Assembly (NCBI GenBank): GCA_030704615.1 | Contig: CM060731.1 | Coordinates: forward strand, 56,710,756 to 56,774,755 | DNA: 64,000 bases | Origin: Takakia lepidozioides | Lineage: Eukaryota; Streptophyta; Takakiopsida; Takakiales; Takakiaceae | Direction: 5' to 3' | Shown here: positions 22,337 through 32,689 of the stretch, piece by piece | How the letters are laid out: each line of letters starts with the position of its first letter | How positions within the stretch are numbered: position 1 is the stretch's first letter | Notes under the pieces: model-generated | Seen by the model: only the letters and a program-made list of their open reading frames with translations | Databases searched by the model: none | Told to the model about the DNA's origin: nothing | Position numbers and translations under genes: made by a program

Positions 22337-25300
22337 TCACGGTTTACTGATTTCGATTAGCAAACCTTTGTGAGTGAGCACCTTTTTGACGTTGAGAGTT
22401 TCGTGGCGGACTGTGTGTACGAGCCCTAGGTCTGTCTCTGGTTGACGGAGATGGTTGGTCACTACCTGGATAAGTGAGGCCCTCTGGAGGCTGATATCGA
22501 GGTAACCTTTCCGGCATAGGAGACCCCCGTCGCTTCTTCTCGCCATCTGAATTGCATAGTCTTCTCCCATGTCAAAAGAATTCGGTGAAGAAACAGTTGT
22601 ATCAGAATCCTCATCGCCTCTCAGGTGTTTTAATTTTCGAACTTTTTGTGGAATCATCTGGGGCATACAATGCTGTCCTACCATGTCTGGAAGTTTATAT
22701 TTTACAACTTGGTGTAACCGCTGAACAGCAAAATTGGTGTAGACACTGAGCTCCTTGTCTGTCCAGGTGAGTGGGGTACCAATTACTGGTGCAGCGTGCA
22801 AGTATTTCCATGCCACATGTCCCTTATAGAAAATATCATCAATGCCGAATTTCTGTGTTGACAAATTGTTCCAGGCCGCTTGAAACCATGAACGAATTTG
22901 AGAATCCTTTTGCATCATAACTTTTGCGTCATATAGGTACATATGAGGTGGCACCGAAGGTAATACCCAATGATCCCCACTGGAATAACTCAGAAAGCGT
23001 GCTTGCATCTTTTGTTGCTCAATGTGATAACGTACTAGAAAACAAGCAGCGTAGTATAACCCGCATCCCATGACAATACTTGCTACCTCCTTGGTCTTGG
23101 TATAAATGAGTCCATGTACAACCTGGAAAGCAATCAATTCCCTCAACATGGTACCTGCCTCGTGCCAGTATTGTGCAAAGTGATGATCTTCAATATGTCG
23201 ATTGTTCGGAAGAACTTTAGTCCTAGTTGCCACTGGCAGCCAAATACGCATGATTTGGTAGTAATGTGCGAATGACTGCGGAGGACTAAATTCTTTCCAA
23301 GCCAAATCCAACATGATGGGAATTTGGTTGAAGGGCATAATCATAGCCCTACTGTACTCCCTTGCAGCTGGAGTTTTAGGTGGGTTAAAAACAGCATTGC
23401 CCCATACCTCAGGCTGTGGTGGCTGTGGTGTGGTTGTAGTAACAACAGGTTCAGCTACTGGTACAGTGACTTGTTGTGGTGGTGGTGGTACTGGCTCTTG
23501 TATCATTGGCATCTCCTGCACCTCCTGTGAAGACTGAAAAGCCAAAGTTCTGGCTTGTAAATAAGAAGCCATTAGCTGTTCCTGAGGGATATAGACTCTT
23601 TTGTCGATGTTTGAAGTGAGGGCCTCCACTTGAGTCTGCAGTCCGTCTACATCCTCCTGTAACTCTGCTATCCTACTATAGACATTGTCTATAGTAGTTG
23701 TGGCAATGTTCTGCACTTGCAGTCTGAGCTCATTCATCTCGCTTTGGGTGAGCTTTCGTGGTGCTTTGCCCTCTACTGGCCCTTGTGCTAACCAGACCTG
23801 CATAAGGCTGTTATCCACCAAGTTGCTTGTGGTTCCCCTGAGAGTTTGCTCCTCTCTTAGCTTGTACACTTCTAATTGCTGTTGTAAAGCCTCCATGCGC
23901 TTCGCCTGAGGTTCAACCAAATTTGCATAAGCAGCAAGTAGATTATTAGCTTCCTTCCAAGCCTTGTTAGTGACCGTGATTTCAGTTCTATTGGCCATGA
24001 GCGTTTGTTGCAACTCCACGATGTGCTTCTCTTGATCAGCTTCAACCTGCCTGTATTGCTTGAAAGTATCCTCATTGCGACAGATTGTATTCTTCATATC
24101 GACAATGAGTTTCATTTGCTCAACATTCTCCTCTTCTGCCTTCGTACATTTTTCCGCTTGACTGTTTATTTCTTTTGTAGATTGGTCAAGCATAGTTGTG
24201 AATGTAGCACATTGTATCGCCATCCTGTCATGCACTGTCTGCAACTCCGTATGTAGTGCATTCACTTCTTGCAACTTGCTTTCATGCTGCACCTGCATTT
24301 GGTATAGCTGTTGCTTATGTGCTTCGTGCAACTGGTCTTGCGCGAGGCCTGCCTCAATCAATTGTTCCTTGGCCAATTGCAAAGCCGCTTCTGTATTTCC
24401 CAAGTCCTGTTGCATCTTGAGAGTGACCTCTTCATCGACCTTGTTTGCACACTCAGTGGCTAGTCGAGCCTCAAACTCCTTCCTGAGTTCCTCTCTCAAG
24501 GCTGTCAATTGGGTAGTTGGAACATGGGATTTGACATAAGTCCCCAACAAATTAAGTGTCCTGCCTATGGAACTCATCAGCATTGCCTGTTGAGGGTCAT
24601 CATGGTGAGGTTGCTGCTGTTCCTCCTGATCCTCAACAGTGTGATGTCTCACGAACCACTCAGGCCATTGTCCCACCAGATTTTCTTCCTGAACCACTTC
24701 ATCTATCACCGGTGCTACAGTGTCATGACCTTCCGCCTGTGGTACCTCTGACACAGGTGTGTGTATTATATGCACCTCAGGATTTCCCTTGGGCAACTGT
24801 TGCACCTCTGGGATCTCTGTCTCCTTGACCAGACCAGAATATTCATAGAGAAGGTCCCCCTTCTCCATTTCTGCCACTATCTGTTCTGTAGTTGGAATAT
24901 CTAACCCTTCTCTTTCCAAATCAATTATTTCTGGTTGAGCTGCATGGACAACTTGTGACCTTGTGACAAGTCGATCAGCTGGCTGTGATGGTTGTGATAC
25001 TGAAGTAACTTCCTCCTCCCTCTCTGAAGGTCCTGCTTCCAGTAATAGCATTTCTCTGTGCTGCTGTGCCCCTTCCTGCACATGAGCTTGGGAAACATTA
25101 TCATGCGGAATCCGTGAAGCCAGTGGATCCGCCACTACAGTCTTTCCCCGTCTCTGCCTCTTAGTCTCGGGTTGCCCTGCTAGTCCACCCTCACTGTGTG
25201 AAGAGCCTTGCTCTTCCATTGCAGTGGTTTCTGGCTCAAACACTCCCATCTCCTTTCTTTCTTGCGCATCAAGTATGCCAGGATCAAGAATTATTTGAGC

Positions 25301-25645
25301 AATGATTGGGCCAGACACTATGATAGGAGACTTTGCGGTAGTACCTTGTAATCTTTTCATCTCCTCCACCAGTGCGTTGTACATTATGTCCGCCCATTGT
25401 ACCTCTTGTCCCTTCAGGCCTTTGAGTATTTCCTCCGTGAAGGATCTGCTCAAATATTGTTGGTTCTGTTTCATGGCAATCAGAACGTTCAATACCTGGC
25501 CTACCTCTTTTAGCCCTGGGTACACAGCCTTGGTACAAGCATAACCCTGAGTTTTAAAGAAACTCCCTTCTTGGAATAAGTCCCATATTTGCAGTCTTGC
25601 CCTATGTTCCTCCACATGCACCTGACCTGCTGGCAATCGAAACAA
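22337..25645 (-). CDS. Retroelement extra ORF after pol, 1,102 residues
   Basis: A long undamaged minus-strand frame lies between integrase and the 3' LTR. The first codon of the open stretch is not ATG, and the frame stays open upstream to about 25700, so the true start is unclear (splicing is possible). The N-terminal 130 residues look globular. About residues 130-330 are acidic and low-complexity. About residues 360-700 are Gln/Glu/Lys-rich with heptad spacing (a long coiled coil). A Pro/Val-rich linker (PPPPQQVTVPVAEPVV) leads to a globular C-terminal domain rich in Trp and Tyr. No signal peptide or clear membrane segment is seen, so it is not an obvious envelope protein. Its undamaged state beside a broken pol is notable. 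Confidence 0.7.
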   Translation of the reverse strand: MFRLPAGQVHVEEHRARLQIWDLFQEGSFFKTQGYACTKAVYPGLKEVGQVLNVLIAMKQNQQYLSRSFTEEILKGLKGQEVQWADIMYNALVEEMKRLQGTTAKSPIIVSGPIIAQIILDPGILDAQERKEMGVFEPETTAMEEQGSSHSEGGLAGQPETKRQRRGKTVVADPLASRIPHDNVSQAHVQEGAQQHREMLLLEAGPSEREEEVTSVSQPSQPADRLVTRSQVVHAAQPEIIDLEREGLDIPTTEQIVAEMEKGDLLYEYSGLVKETEIPEVQQLPKGNPEVHIIHTPVSEVPQAEGHDTVAPVIDEVVQEENLVGQWPEWFVRHHTVEDQEEQQQPHHDDPQQAMLMSSIGRTLNLLGTYVKSHVPTTQLTALREELRKEFEARLATECANKVDEEVTLKMQQDLGNTEAALQLAKEQLIEAGLAQDQLHEAHKQQLYQMQVQHESKLQEVNALHTELQTVHDRMAIQCATFTTMLDQSTKEINSQAEKCTKAEEENVEQMKLIVDMKNTICRNEDTFKQYRQVEADQEKHIVELQQTLMANRTEITVTNKAWKEANNLLAAYANLVEPQAKRMEALQQQLEVYKLREEQTLRGTTSNLVDNSLMQVWLAQGPVEGKAPRKLTQSEMNELRLQVQNIATTTIDNVYSRIAELQEDVDGLQTQVEALTSNIDKRVYIPQEQLMASYLQARTLAFQSSQEVQEMPMIQEPVPPPPQQVTVPVAEPVVTTTTPQPPQPEVWGNAVFNPPKTPAAREYSRAMIMPFNQIPIMLDLAWKEFSPPQSFAHYYQIMRIWLPVATRTKVLPNNRHIEDHHFAQYWHEAGTMLRELIAFQVVHGLIYTKTKEVASIVMGCGLYYAACFLVRYHIEQQKMQARFLSYSSGDHWVLPSVPPHMYLYDAKVMMQKDSQIRSWFQAAWNNLSTQKFGIDDIFYKGHVAWKYLHAAPVIGTPLTWTDKELSVYTNFAVQRLHQVVKYKLPDMVGQHCMPQMIPQKVRKLKHLRGDEDSDTTVSSPNSFDMGEDYAIQMARRSDGGLLCRKGYLDISLQRASLIQVVTNHLRQPETDLGLVHTVRHETLNVKKVLTHKGLLIEISKP

Positions 25646-26083
25646 TTGCTGGAGGTATAGGGGAGTAACCGTCGAGACGCCCGTTACTCAGAACGACGCC
25701 GGCTCTTGCGCTCAATTTCCCTCCATTTTCTTGATCCTTTCTCTGTTTTCTATTGGTTGTATCCGCTGTGACTGGATTTTAGATTTTATTTTCTTTAGTG
25801 GACTTTCCCTGCTGGATAGTCCACTAGGATCACACATGTGACAAGAATTTCGCTTTTCTGTACTTGCCGTTCGTTCCATTTCCCTTTTTTCGTATTTATT
25901 AATGGGTCCGCCTTTCATCCCTTTTGACGGCCGTTCTTGTCCTCTTTCTTTATGACACCTGTTCTTGCACTTTCTTCTCAGCTGTGTGTCGCGCCCTGAC
26001 TTCCACGTGTCTATTTTTAAACTAGTTTCCGTTTTTTCTTCCGTCAGCCATTTTCTTGAAGTTGTTATGCTTCCACCTGTCAC

Positions 26084-28888
26084 TCATTCTATGGATCGTG
26101 TAACCCTAGTAGGCTGTGTTGAGCTGTGACAGGCTGTGTCATACTGTGTTACGTTGTGATAGGCTGTGATGCACTGTGGTAAGCTGTGATAGGCTGTGAC
26201 ACGCTGTGGTAGGTTGTGATAGGCTGTGTTGCGCCGTGCTGGGCTGTGATAGGCTGTGTCACGTCGTGATGGGCTGTGATAGGCTGTGTCACGTCGTGAT
26301 GGGCTGTGATAGGCTGTGCTTTGCCTTGATGGGCTGTGATAGGCTGTGTCACGTTGTGATGGGCTGTGATAGGCTGTGTCACGTCGTGATGGGTTGTGAT
26401 AGGCTGTGCTTTGCCTTGATGGGCTGTGATAGGTTGTGCTTTGCCTTGATGGGCTGTGATAGGCTGTGTCACGTCGTGATGGGTTGTGATAGGCTGTGCT
26501 TTGCCTTGATGGGCTGTGATAGGCTGTGTCACGTTTGTTTTGCCCGCCCTGGTCATATATGCTCGGCCTAGCGACAAGTGCTCCATACTCCGTTCGTAAC
26601 ACTGGTGCAGCCCGTGACTGCTCTTGCGTTTCAACATGCAAATCATGCTGCAAGGGTTTGTCATGGATACCACTGTACCCCTTCAACTTATTGGCATTGA
26701 CTCTTCCCAGCATTTCTTTGTTAATGGTTTGTAACATGGCAGTGTTGTTATCATACATCTCTTGTATGACATAAGGTCCTTTCCATGGTGATTTAAGCTT
26801 AGAAGCTTTAATCTTTCCCTTTTTCTGCAACCATAGAACCAAATCTCCCGTCTTAAAGGTTTTTAACTTGCCTTCATCAAACTGTTCCTTCCTCTTCATC
26901 TGAATTCTGGTCATATTATCAGCTGCATCAGCACGTACTTCTTCCACATGGTATAATTCATGTTTCCTGACCTTAATGGAATCTTGCAATTCCATTCTTT
27001 TTCCCCACTCCGTTCTCATGGTAGGTAACAGGAATTCCACTGGAAGTAAGGCTTCCATACCATAAACTAATTGGAATGGTGTATACTTAGTGGTGACTTT
27101 ATAGGAAGTCCTGTATGACCACAAAGCTGTCAGCAGCTTTGTATCCCAATCCGTTCTGTTTGCATTGACTATCTTAGCCAAGATAGTACATAGTATTTTG
27201 TTGGTAGCCTTTGCCTGCCCATTACCCTGTGGGTAATATGTTGTACTCTTTCTATGCACAATCATGAACTCTTTAGTCAACAACTCAATGGTCTCATTCA
27301 TGAAGTGACTTCCCTGATCACTGATAAATTCTAAGGGACAGCCAAATCGTGTAAGTATGTTCTCGTACAGGAACCTTGTTATGGACTTGGCTGTGTTGTC
27401 CCTCAAAGCTTTAGCTTCCACCCACTTCATAGTATAATCAGTGGCTGTAATTATGTACCTGTTCCGTGTATTCTTGGCTGGTGGGTTTATCGGTCCAACA
27501 AAGTCTAGTCCCCATTTCTGAAATGGTTCCGTAGGCATTGTAGGATGCAAGGCCATCCTTCCAGATCTCTGCAAAGGTCCTAGCCTCTGACATTCATCAC
27601 AACTCTGACAATACTCGTGTACATCTTTGAACAAAGTAGGCCACCAGTAACCTGCGAGTAGTATCTTCCTACTGGTAGTCTCTTCTCCAAAATGACCTCC
27701 AGCCACTCCTTTATGAACTTCCTCCAAAACTTTATTTACTTCATGGTGGTACAAGCATCGTTTTAGTACTCCATCAGGTCCTAGCTTATACATTCTGCTT
27801 CCTACCATAGTATAAGGTAAAGCTTTGATAGCGATTCTCTTCCTCTGCTCCTTACCATAACTAGGTGGGCACTGACCATGAGCAAGGTAGTATCTGATTG
27901 GCCACTGCCAATCTAACCAGTCATCTGCACTTCCCTGCACCTCCACTGCAAAGAGACTCGCATCTGGTAATTGATCATCTATTCCTGTGGCTGGTTCTCC
28001 TGTTGATAACCGTGACAAATGATCCGCCACAAGATGCAGTCTCCCAGGCTTGTAAACAACCTCGAACTCAAACTCGTGCAAGATTATCAACCATCTTGCT
28101 ATTCTCCCGCTTATCAGAGGTTTGTTTACCAGGTATATCAGAGCCTGGTGATCCACATAGAACATAAACTTCTTGCCCAACAGGTAATGCCTGAATTTCT
28201 TCACTGCATAGATCATTGCCAATGCTTCTCTTTCCGTTGTGCTATAGTTCCTTTCAGCACTGTTCATCAACCTGCTAGCATAGTACACAGGTGAATCTAT
28301 ATTTCCTGTAACATTCTGGGCTAACACCGCTCCCAATGCTTCTCCTGATGCATCGCAGTGAACATGAAATACTACATGCCAGTGAGGGTTAATCAGCACA
28401 GGTGTAGTTGTTACTGACAGTGTAAGTTCCTCAAACGCCTGTTGACATTCAGCTGTCCAGGCAAACACTGCATCTTTCTTCAGTAGTTTGCTCAATGGTG
28501 CTGCTATTTGTGCATACCTTTTGACAAATCTTCTGTAATAACTGGTTTGCCCAAGGAATCTCCTTAAACTCTTAACATTCACTGGTGGTGGAGAGGCTTT
28601 AATGGCCTCTGTCTTCCTGGGATCCACAAGGAGTCCCTTCTTACACACAATGTGTCCCAGAAGCACCCCTGAGTTCACACAGAAAGTACACTTCTCTGGA
28701 TTCAGGCCCAGACCTCTCATCCTGCATCTGGCCAAACATAACTCCAATTTATGCAAGTGCTCATTCTTAGAGCTGTACACACTGAAATCATCCAAGAATA
28801 CCTGCATGAAATCATCCAGATACTCATGAAAAGATTCACTTATCACTCTCTGAAAGGTCGCTGGTGCATTACAAAGTCCAAAGGGCAT
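26084..28888 (-). CDS. Ty3/gypsy pol: RT palm, RNase H, integrase
   Basis: The 934-residue frame begins in RT at MPFGLCNAPATFQRV and contains the catalytic VFLDDFSVYS. RNase H follows with HCDASGEALGAVLAQ, TTEREALAMIYAVKKFRHYL and YVDHQAL. The integrase zinc-binding region (HKGVAGGHF...CQSCDECQ) and core (WGLDFVGPI, FISDQGSHF) come next. The third catalytic residue is altered: the usual glutamate reads lysine in GNGQAKATNK. The tail near 26.1-26.55 kb is about a dozen 10-residue repeats (SPSRRDTAYH type). Upstream RT parts lie in two other frames, so the polyprotein is frame-broken. Confidence 0.9.
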   Translation of the reverse strand: MPFGLCNAPATFQRVISESFHEYLDDFMQVFLDDFSVYSSKNEHLHKLELCLARCRMRGLGLNPEKCTFCVNSGVLLGHIVCKKGLLVDPRKTEAIKASPPPVNVKSLRRFLGQTSYYRRFVKRYAQIAAPLSKLLKKDAVFAWTAECQQAFEELTLSVTTTPVLINPHWHVVFHVHCDASGEALGAVLAQNVTGNIDSPVYYASRLMNSAERNYSTTEREALAMIYAVKKFRHYLLGKKFMFYVDHQALIYLVNKPLISGRIARWLIILHEFEFEVVYKPGRLHLVADHLSRLSTGEPATGIDDQLPDASLFAVEVQGSADDWLDWQWPIRYYLAHGQCPPSYGKEQRKRIAIKALPYTMVGSRMYKLGPDGVLKRCLYHHEVNKVLEEVHKGVAGGHFGEETTSRKILLAGYWWPTLFKDVHEYCQSCDECQRLGPLQRSGRMALHPTMPTEPFQKWGLDFVGPINPPAKNTRNRYIITATDYTMKWVEAKALRDNTAKSITRFLYENILTRFGCPLEFISDQGSHFMNETIELLTKEFMIVHRKSTTYYPQGNGQAKATNKILCTILAKIVNANRTDWDTKLLTALWSYRTSYKVTTKYTPFQLVYGMEALLPVEFLLPTMRTEWGKRMELQDSIKVRKHELYHVEEVRADAADNMTRIQMKRKEQFDEGKLKTFKTGDLVLWLQKKGKIKASKLKSPWKGPYVIQEMYDNNTAMLQTINKEMLGRVNANKLKGYSGIHDKPLQHDLHVETQEQSRAAPVLRTEYGALVARPSIYDQGGQNKRDTAYHSPSRQSTAYHNPSRRDTAYHSPSRQSTTYHSPSRQSTAYHNPSRRDTAYHSPSQRDTAYHSPSRQSTAYHSPSRRDTAYHSPSRRDTAYHSPARRNTAYHNLPQRVTAYHSLPQCITAYHNVTQYDTACHSSTQPTRVTRSIE
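26140..26540 (-). repeat. 30-bp tandem repeats in the 3' end of pol
   Basis: On the plus strand the unit GATGGGCTGTGATAGGCTGT plus a 10-bp variable end recurs about a dozen times, giving 10-residue peptide repeats in pol. The GGCTGTG core is also the core of the LTR array. Confidence 0.85.
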
Positions 28889-29822
28889 GACTTTGTATGC
28901 ATAAGCCCCCCATCTGTGATGAAAGCTGTTTTCCCTTGGTCTTCTTCTGCCACTTGCACTTGATTATAACCACTGAAGCCATCCATGAATGAGTACATCT
29001 CATGGCCTGCCACAGTGTCTAATACTGCTTCTGTGAATGGCAAAGGGAAAGGATCTTTCTTCGTACAAGCATTCAGCTTCTTATAGTTCACACATACTCT
29101 TAGTTTGCCATTCTTCTTGGGAACTATAACAATGGGTGACAACCAAGTTGTATACTCTATTGGGTATATAAACTTAGCCTCAGCCAACTTCTTTATCTCT
29201 TCTCCAACCTTTGTGCGTAGTTGGGATTCATTCTATACCTCGCCTGCTTGATTGGTACTGACCCTGGTTCCAGTTCAATCTTATGCTGACAGACTTCAGG
29301 TGGTATCCCTTTTAGATCCTCATAGCTCCAAGCAAATACATCTCTGTATTTGATGAACAAGCTTTTAGCTTCTTCGAAGAATTCCGGCTCCAAATCAGCT
29401 CCTACTTTCACCATCCTCGGTTCCTCTTTAGTTCCCACATTTACTTCCCTCACCTGCTCATCAGCTGTGATTGTCCAACCAGTCACCACTTCATCCTGTA
29501 AGCTCACAGTGGCTGGTTCTTCTAGGATTTCCATTTCTCCTTCTCTTTCTTCATAGAAATGTGATGGGTAAACGCTGGTTTCCTCTTCAGTTGGTGTTGC
29601 TGTCACTACACCACAACAGATACCTCTCAAACAACTTAGGCTTTCCAGCCGCATCTCTGCAACCTGCTCCCACTCTGGGTGTGCAGCAAATAGGGTAGCT
29701 TCTTGCTCCTCATCCAGTCCTCCTTTCCAGTCATACTCTCTGACTCCTCGAGGTCTTCTTGTAGCAGGTAATCTACTAGATTTCTTTGTGGTAATTTGTA
29801 TCTCGTGTATCCCATTATGCAC
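28843..29822 (-). pseudogene. Ty3/gypsy pol, N-terminal RT part in two shifted frames
   Basis: Two overlapping minus-strand frames (29822-29193 and 29187-28843) carry the RT N-terminus. The first ends in GSVPIKQARYRMNPNYAQRL. The second has FIYPIEYTTWLSPIVIVPKK, LRVCVNYKKLNA and YSFMDGFSGYNQV. A third frame (from 28888) holds the palm. Frameshifts near 29190 and 28885 separate them. The single protein expected from the family is broken here. Confidence 0.85.
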
Positions 29823-29840
29823 GGTTAGTAACTGAGAATT

Positions 29841-31244
29841 CTAGTCATGGAATACCCTGGCCTGTTTCAGCCACGGACGTCCCAATAATAAGGAGTAAGC
29901 CTCCATGACTTCATCCATTTTCATCACAGTTACTATGATCATAAAGATCATCTTCTGTATCTGTATCTTAACTCCTCTTATTAATCCCAATGGTTGTACA
30001 CTTCTTTGATCTGCCATTGTTACTGTAAATGGGGCTGGTTTCATGTTACTTAGACCAAGCTTCTTCCTTAATTGGTCTGTCATGATATTTACTCCAGAAC
30101 CTCCATCTATCAGTACATCAGTTAGTTCTGTGCTTCCAATTCTCAATTGGATTACTGGCATAGAATCATCAAAGTCCATGACTGTTTCTCGCCCTTCCGG
30201 CTTCACATTATAACTGGTCACCTTGCTGTTCAGGTCTGTGTTTCCTGTCTCTTGGGCAATTCGATTGATTGCTTGATACAGCCTGTGCCTACAATAAGGT
30301 GCCACAGCTAATAGCTGTCCAATGGTAATTTCTGCTTTGGTCTGGCATATTACTTCAGCCAAAGTCTCTTCATTACTTTGCATGTCTGCATCTTCTTTCT
30401 TCCCTTCTTCCTCACTCCCTTCGTCTTCTCCATCAGAATTAGAGGAATCTGCCACAGGAATATCAGTACTCTTCTGCATTTCCCTTATAGTATCTGCCAC
30501 TTCCTTGTGCAGTTCCTTCTCATCTTTCCAAGTCTCTTCATCTTCAGGCATATCATTGCCACCTTCATTATCATCTTCTTCCTCTACTACTGGAGGTATT
30601 AGTTTGGCTTTACTTCTTGTTACTATCATTGTACTTACTTCTGGTACAACACATGGCCTAACCATGTGAGCTGCCACCACTGGGCCCTCATTCACATGAG
30701 CTCTCATCTCATTCTGGTGTCTTATCCAGAATGAACAGGCTGCCTTGCGATGTCCTGGCTGATTACAATAGTAACATAGCTCTTCACCATTGGGTCCTCG
30801 CCCTTGGTCTGTTCTTGGATTATTTCTATAATCCTGATTCCCGGGCTGGTAATTCCCCCTTGGATTACCCTGATAGTTGCCTCTGGAATTTCCTTGGTAA
30901 TTCCCTCTTGAATTACCTCTCCCTTCCATGCCATTGTTATAACCACCAGACCTACCATAGTGGTCCTGATCATTGTTTCTTCTTGGCTGGGGCTGCACCT
31001 GATGCACCCTTACTTGCCTAGGTTCTCTTGCAGCTATCCTTCTGTTGTAGTAACAATTCTCAGTAGAATGGTTATCCATTTTACAGATAGTACAGTGTTT
31101 CTCCTTCATGTGGCATTCTGTGGTGGTATGGCCTTCATTCTGGCACTTTGCACACCATACACCCTTCCTCCAATGTGTTGCAGCCTCTGTGGCATACTTC
31201 TTCAAGATTTCTTCCAATCTTTTTTCATAGTTATCCCTCTTCAA
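29841..31244 (-). CDS. Ty3/gypsy nucleocapsid and protease region
   Basis: The 467-residue frame starts with zinc-knuckle-like motifs (CAKCQNEGHTTTEC; CTICKMDNHSTENC) and a third CYYCNQPGHRKAAC further on. A Gly/Asn/Arg-rich basic linker and an acidic segment follow. Then comes the retropepsin-like block VLIDGGSGVNIMTDQLRK, whose catalytic Asp is in DGGSG. The knuckles bind element RNA, and the protease would cut gag-pol. The frame ends in a stop at 29841, and the next pol part starts at 29822. Confidence 0.8.
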   Translation of the reverse strand: MKRDNYEKRLEEILKKYATEAATHWRKGVWCAKCQNEGHTTTECHMKEKHCTICKMDNHSTENCYYNRRIAAREPRQVRVHQVQPQPRRNNDQDHYGRSGGYNNGMEGRGNSRGNYQGNSRGNYQGNPRGNYQPGNQDYRNNPRTDQGRGPNGEELCYYCNQPGHRKAACSFWIRHQNEMRAHVNEGPVVAAHMVRPCVVPEVSTMIVTRSKAKLIPPVVEEEDDNEGGNDMPEDEETWKDEKELHKEVADTIREMQKSTDIPVADSSNSDGEDEGSEEEGKKEDADMQSNEETLAEVICQTKAEITIGQLLAVAPYCRHRLYQAINRIAQETGNTDLNSKVTSYNVKPEGRETVMDFDDSMPVIQLRIGSTELTDVLIDGGSGVNIMTDQLRKKLGLSNMKPAPFTVTMADQRSVQPLGLIRGVKIQIQKMIFMIIVTVMKMDEVMEAYSLLLGRPWLKQARVFHD

Positions 31245-31531
31245 CTTCTCCTTTCTCTTACTCTTTCTTTTTAGTTCTTGCTCTTCTTCTTCATCTGACT
31301 CATCCTCAGAGTCCTCATCTTCCTTTTCTCTCTCCTGAGCATTCCCAATTGCTCAATTCTGTTAGCAGTTTCAAATGCCTCCTCCACTGTATTATGGGGT
31401 AACATATCCACTTTCTTTTGCAACTCGGTCTTAGTCCACTCACAAACCAAGTCTTCTGTAAACCGGGTGCTGGTACTGCAGCCAGCTTTTTCATCATCAA
31501 TTCCATCTTCTCCATATACTCTTCAACAGTT

Positions 31532-32668
31532 TCATGCTTCTTCTGCTTCAGCTGTTAAACTTCCATACACTTCATCCTCAGTTTTACTTGTCCTGAACCT
31601 ATTTCGAAATGTTGTATTCAAGCCATTCCAGGTTAGGAAATGATTATCAGGGAATCTTGCATACCATTCACTTGCTTTCTTGATAAGTGAACAAGGAAAC
31701 AATCTCATCTTGGCATCATCGCCATTCTCATTGTTCACTATACACATGTGCTCAAATTGGCTAATGTGTACATCGGGATCCCCTTTTCCTGAATATATTG
31801 GAAATGGTGGTTTTGCCCGTGTTGGTTGTAACGCCATCTGTGGCCCTACCTTCTGCCCACTGACAGGTGCTGGCACCCTTGCTGGTGCTGGTCCTTCTGG
31901 ACCTGTTGTTTTTGTGGTGGATCTTCCACCAAGTGGTGGCCCTTGAGCACTCCCTGCTTCTGGCCCCACGATATTCACAGTATTCCCAGCTTCAGTTGCA
32001 CTACTTCCCACACTCCCTGTCCCCCCAGAGCCAGATCCAGGTAGCCCGCCTGATCCCCCTGAGCCGACACCTTCGTTGGCCTGTGATCCAAGTGCTCCAC
32101 TTGATCCAGGTCCAACGGGTTGGGATGTCCTGGTTGTAGTCTCAACCTCAGCTGTTGGGTCTACTTCTTCATATTCTTCCTCTTCCAATTTCTTCTCTCT
32201 GTTTTCATCCTCCAAGTTCTGCCCTTGGGTTTCTTCTTCACTCATGTAACTCAACTGTAATGGTGTTGGAGAGTCTGAACTCTCCGTTGGCTCTGCCACA
32301 TCCTCTTCTCCTTCTTCACCTTCTGCTTCAGAAACTGGAGTTCCTGCTTTTGGTGTTCCATGCCAACTCTTATTAAAGATTTCTGTCAAATCTTTTATCC
32401 AGGGATGTACCTCAGATCTTTCACCTCGTGATTGATCTTCTTCCTGTACCAATTCCCTTAATCTTTCTTGCAAAGAAACAGAAGGAGTGGCATCCAACTC
32501 TAGTTCTTCCGGTATGGGTGATGTACTCTTTGATCTTAATGGTGTGAGAGGTCCAGATGATTCCCCTATGTCTATTCCTCTCTCCCAAAGATATGGATAA
32601 TTAGCTTTCAGATAGCTTTCTCTTTTTGCTGAATATCTCTGGCGTCTAGCTTCTCTTTCATCACTCAT
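31532..32668 (-). CDS. Ty3/gypsy gag (capsid) region
   Basis: The 378-residue frame has an acidic N-terminal part, a Gly/Ser-rich linker, and a typical gag core near its end: FPIYSGKGDPDVHISQFEHM, LFPCSLIKKASEWYARFPDN and WNGLNTTFRNRF. It stops just before a further gag piece in another frame (31515-31315), showing a frame break. The core forms the virus-like particle shell. Confidence 0.8.
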   Translation of the reverse strand: MSDEREARRQRYSAKRESYLKANYPYLWERGIDIGESSGPLTPLRSKSTSPIPEELELDATPSVSLQERLRELVQEEDQSRGERSEVHPWIKDLTEIFNKSWHGTPKAGTPVSEAEGEEGEEDVAEPTESSDSPTPLQLSYMSEEETQGQNLEDENREKKLEEEEYEEVDPTAEVETTTRTSQPVGPGSSGALGSQANEGVGSGGSGGLPGSGSGGTGSVGSSATEAGNTVNIVGPEAGSAQGPPLGGRSTTKTTGPEGPAPARVPAPVSGQKVGPQMALQPTRAKPPFPIYSGKGDPDVHISQFEHMCIVNNENGDDAKMRLFPCSLIKKASEWYARFPDNHFLTWNGLNTTFRNRFRTSKTEDEVYGSLTAEAEEA

Positions 32669-32689
32669 GTCCCATGTCTTTCATTTCTT

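Noticed and set aside
26206-26571. Plus-strand Cys-rich repetitive open frame
   Set aside because: It is the reverse of the 30-bp repeats in the pol tail; the minus frame is continuous with integrase.
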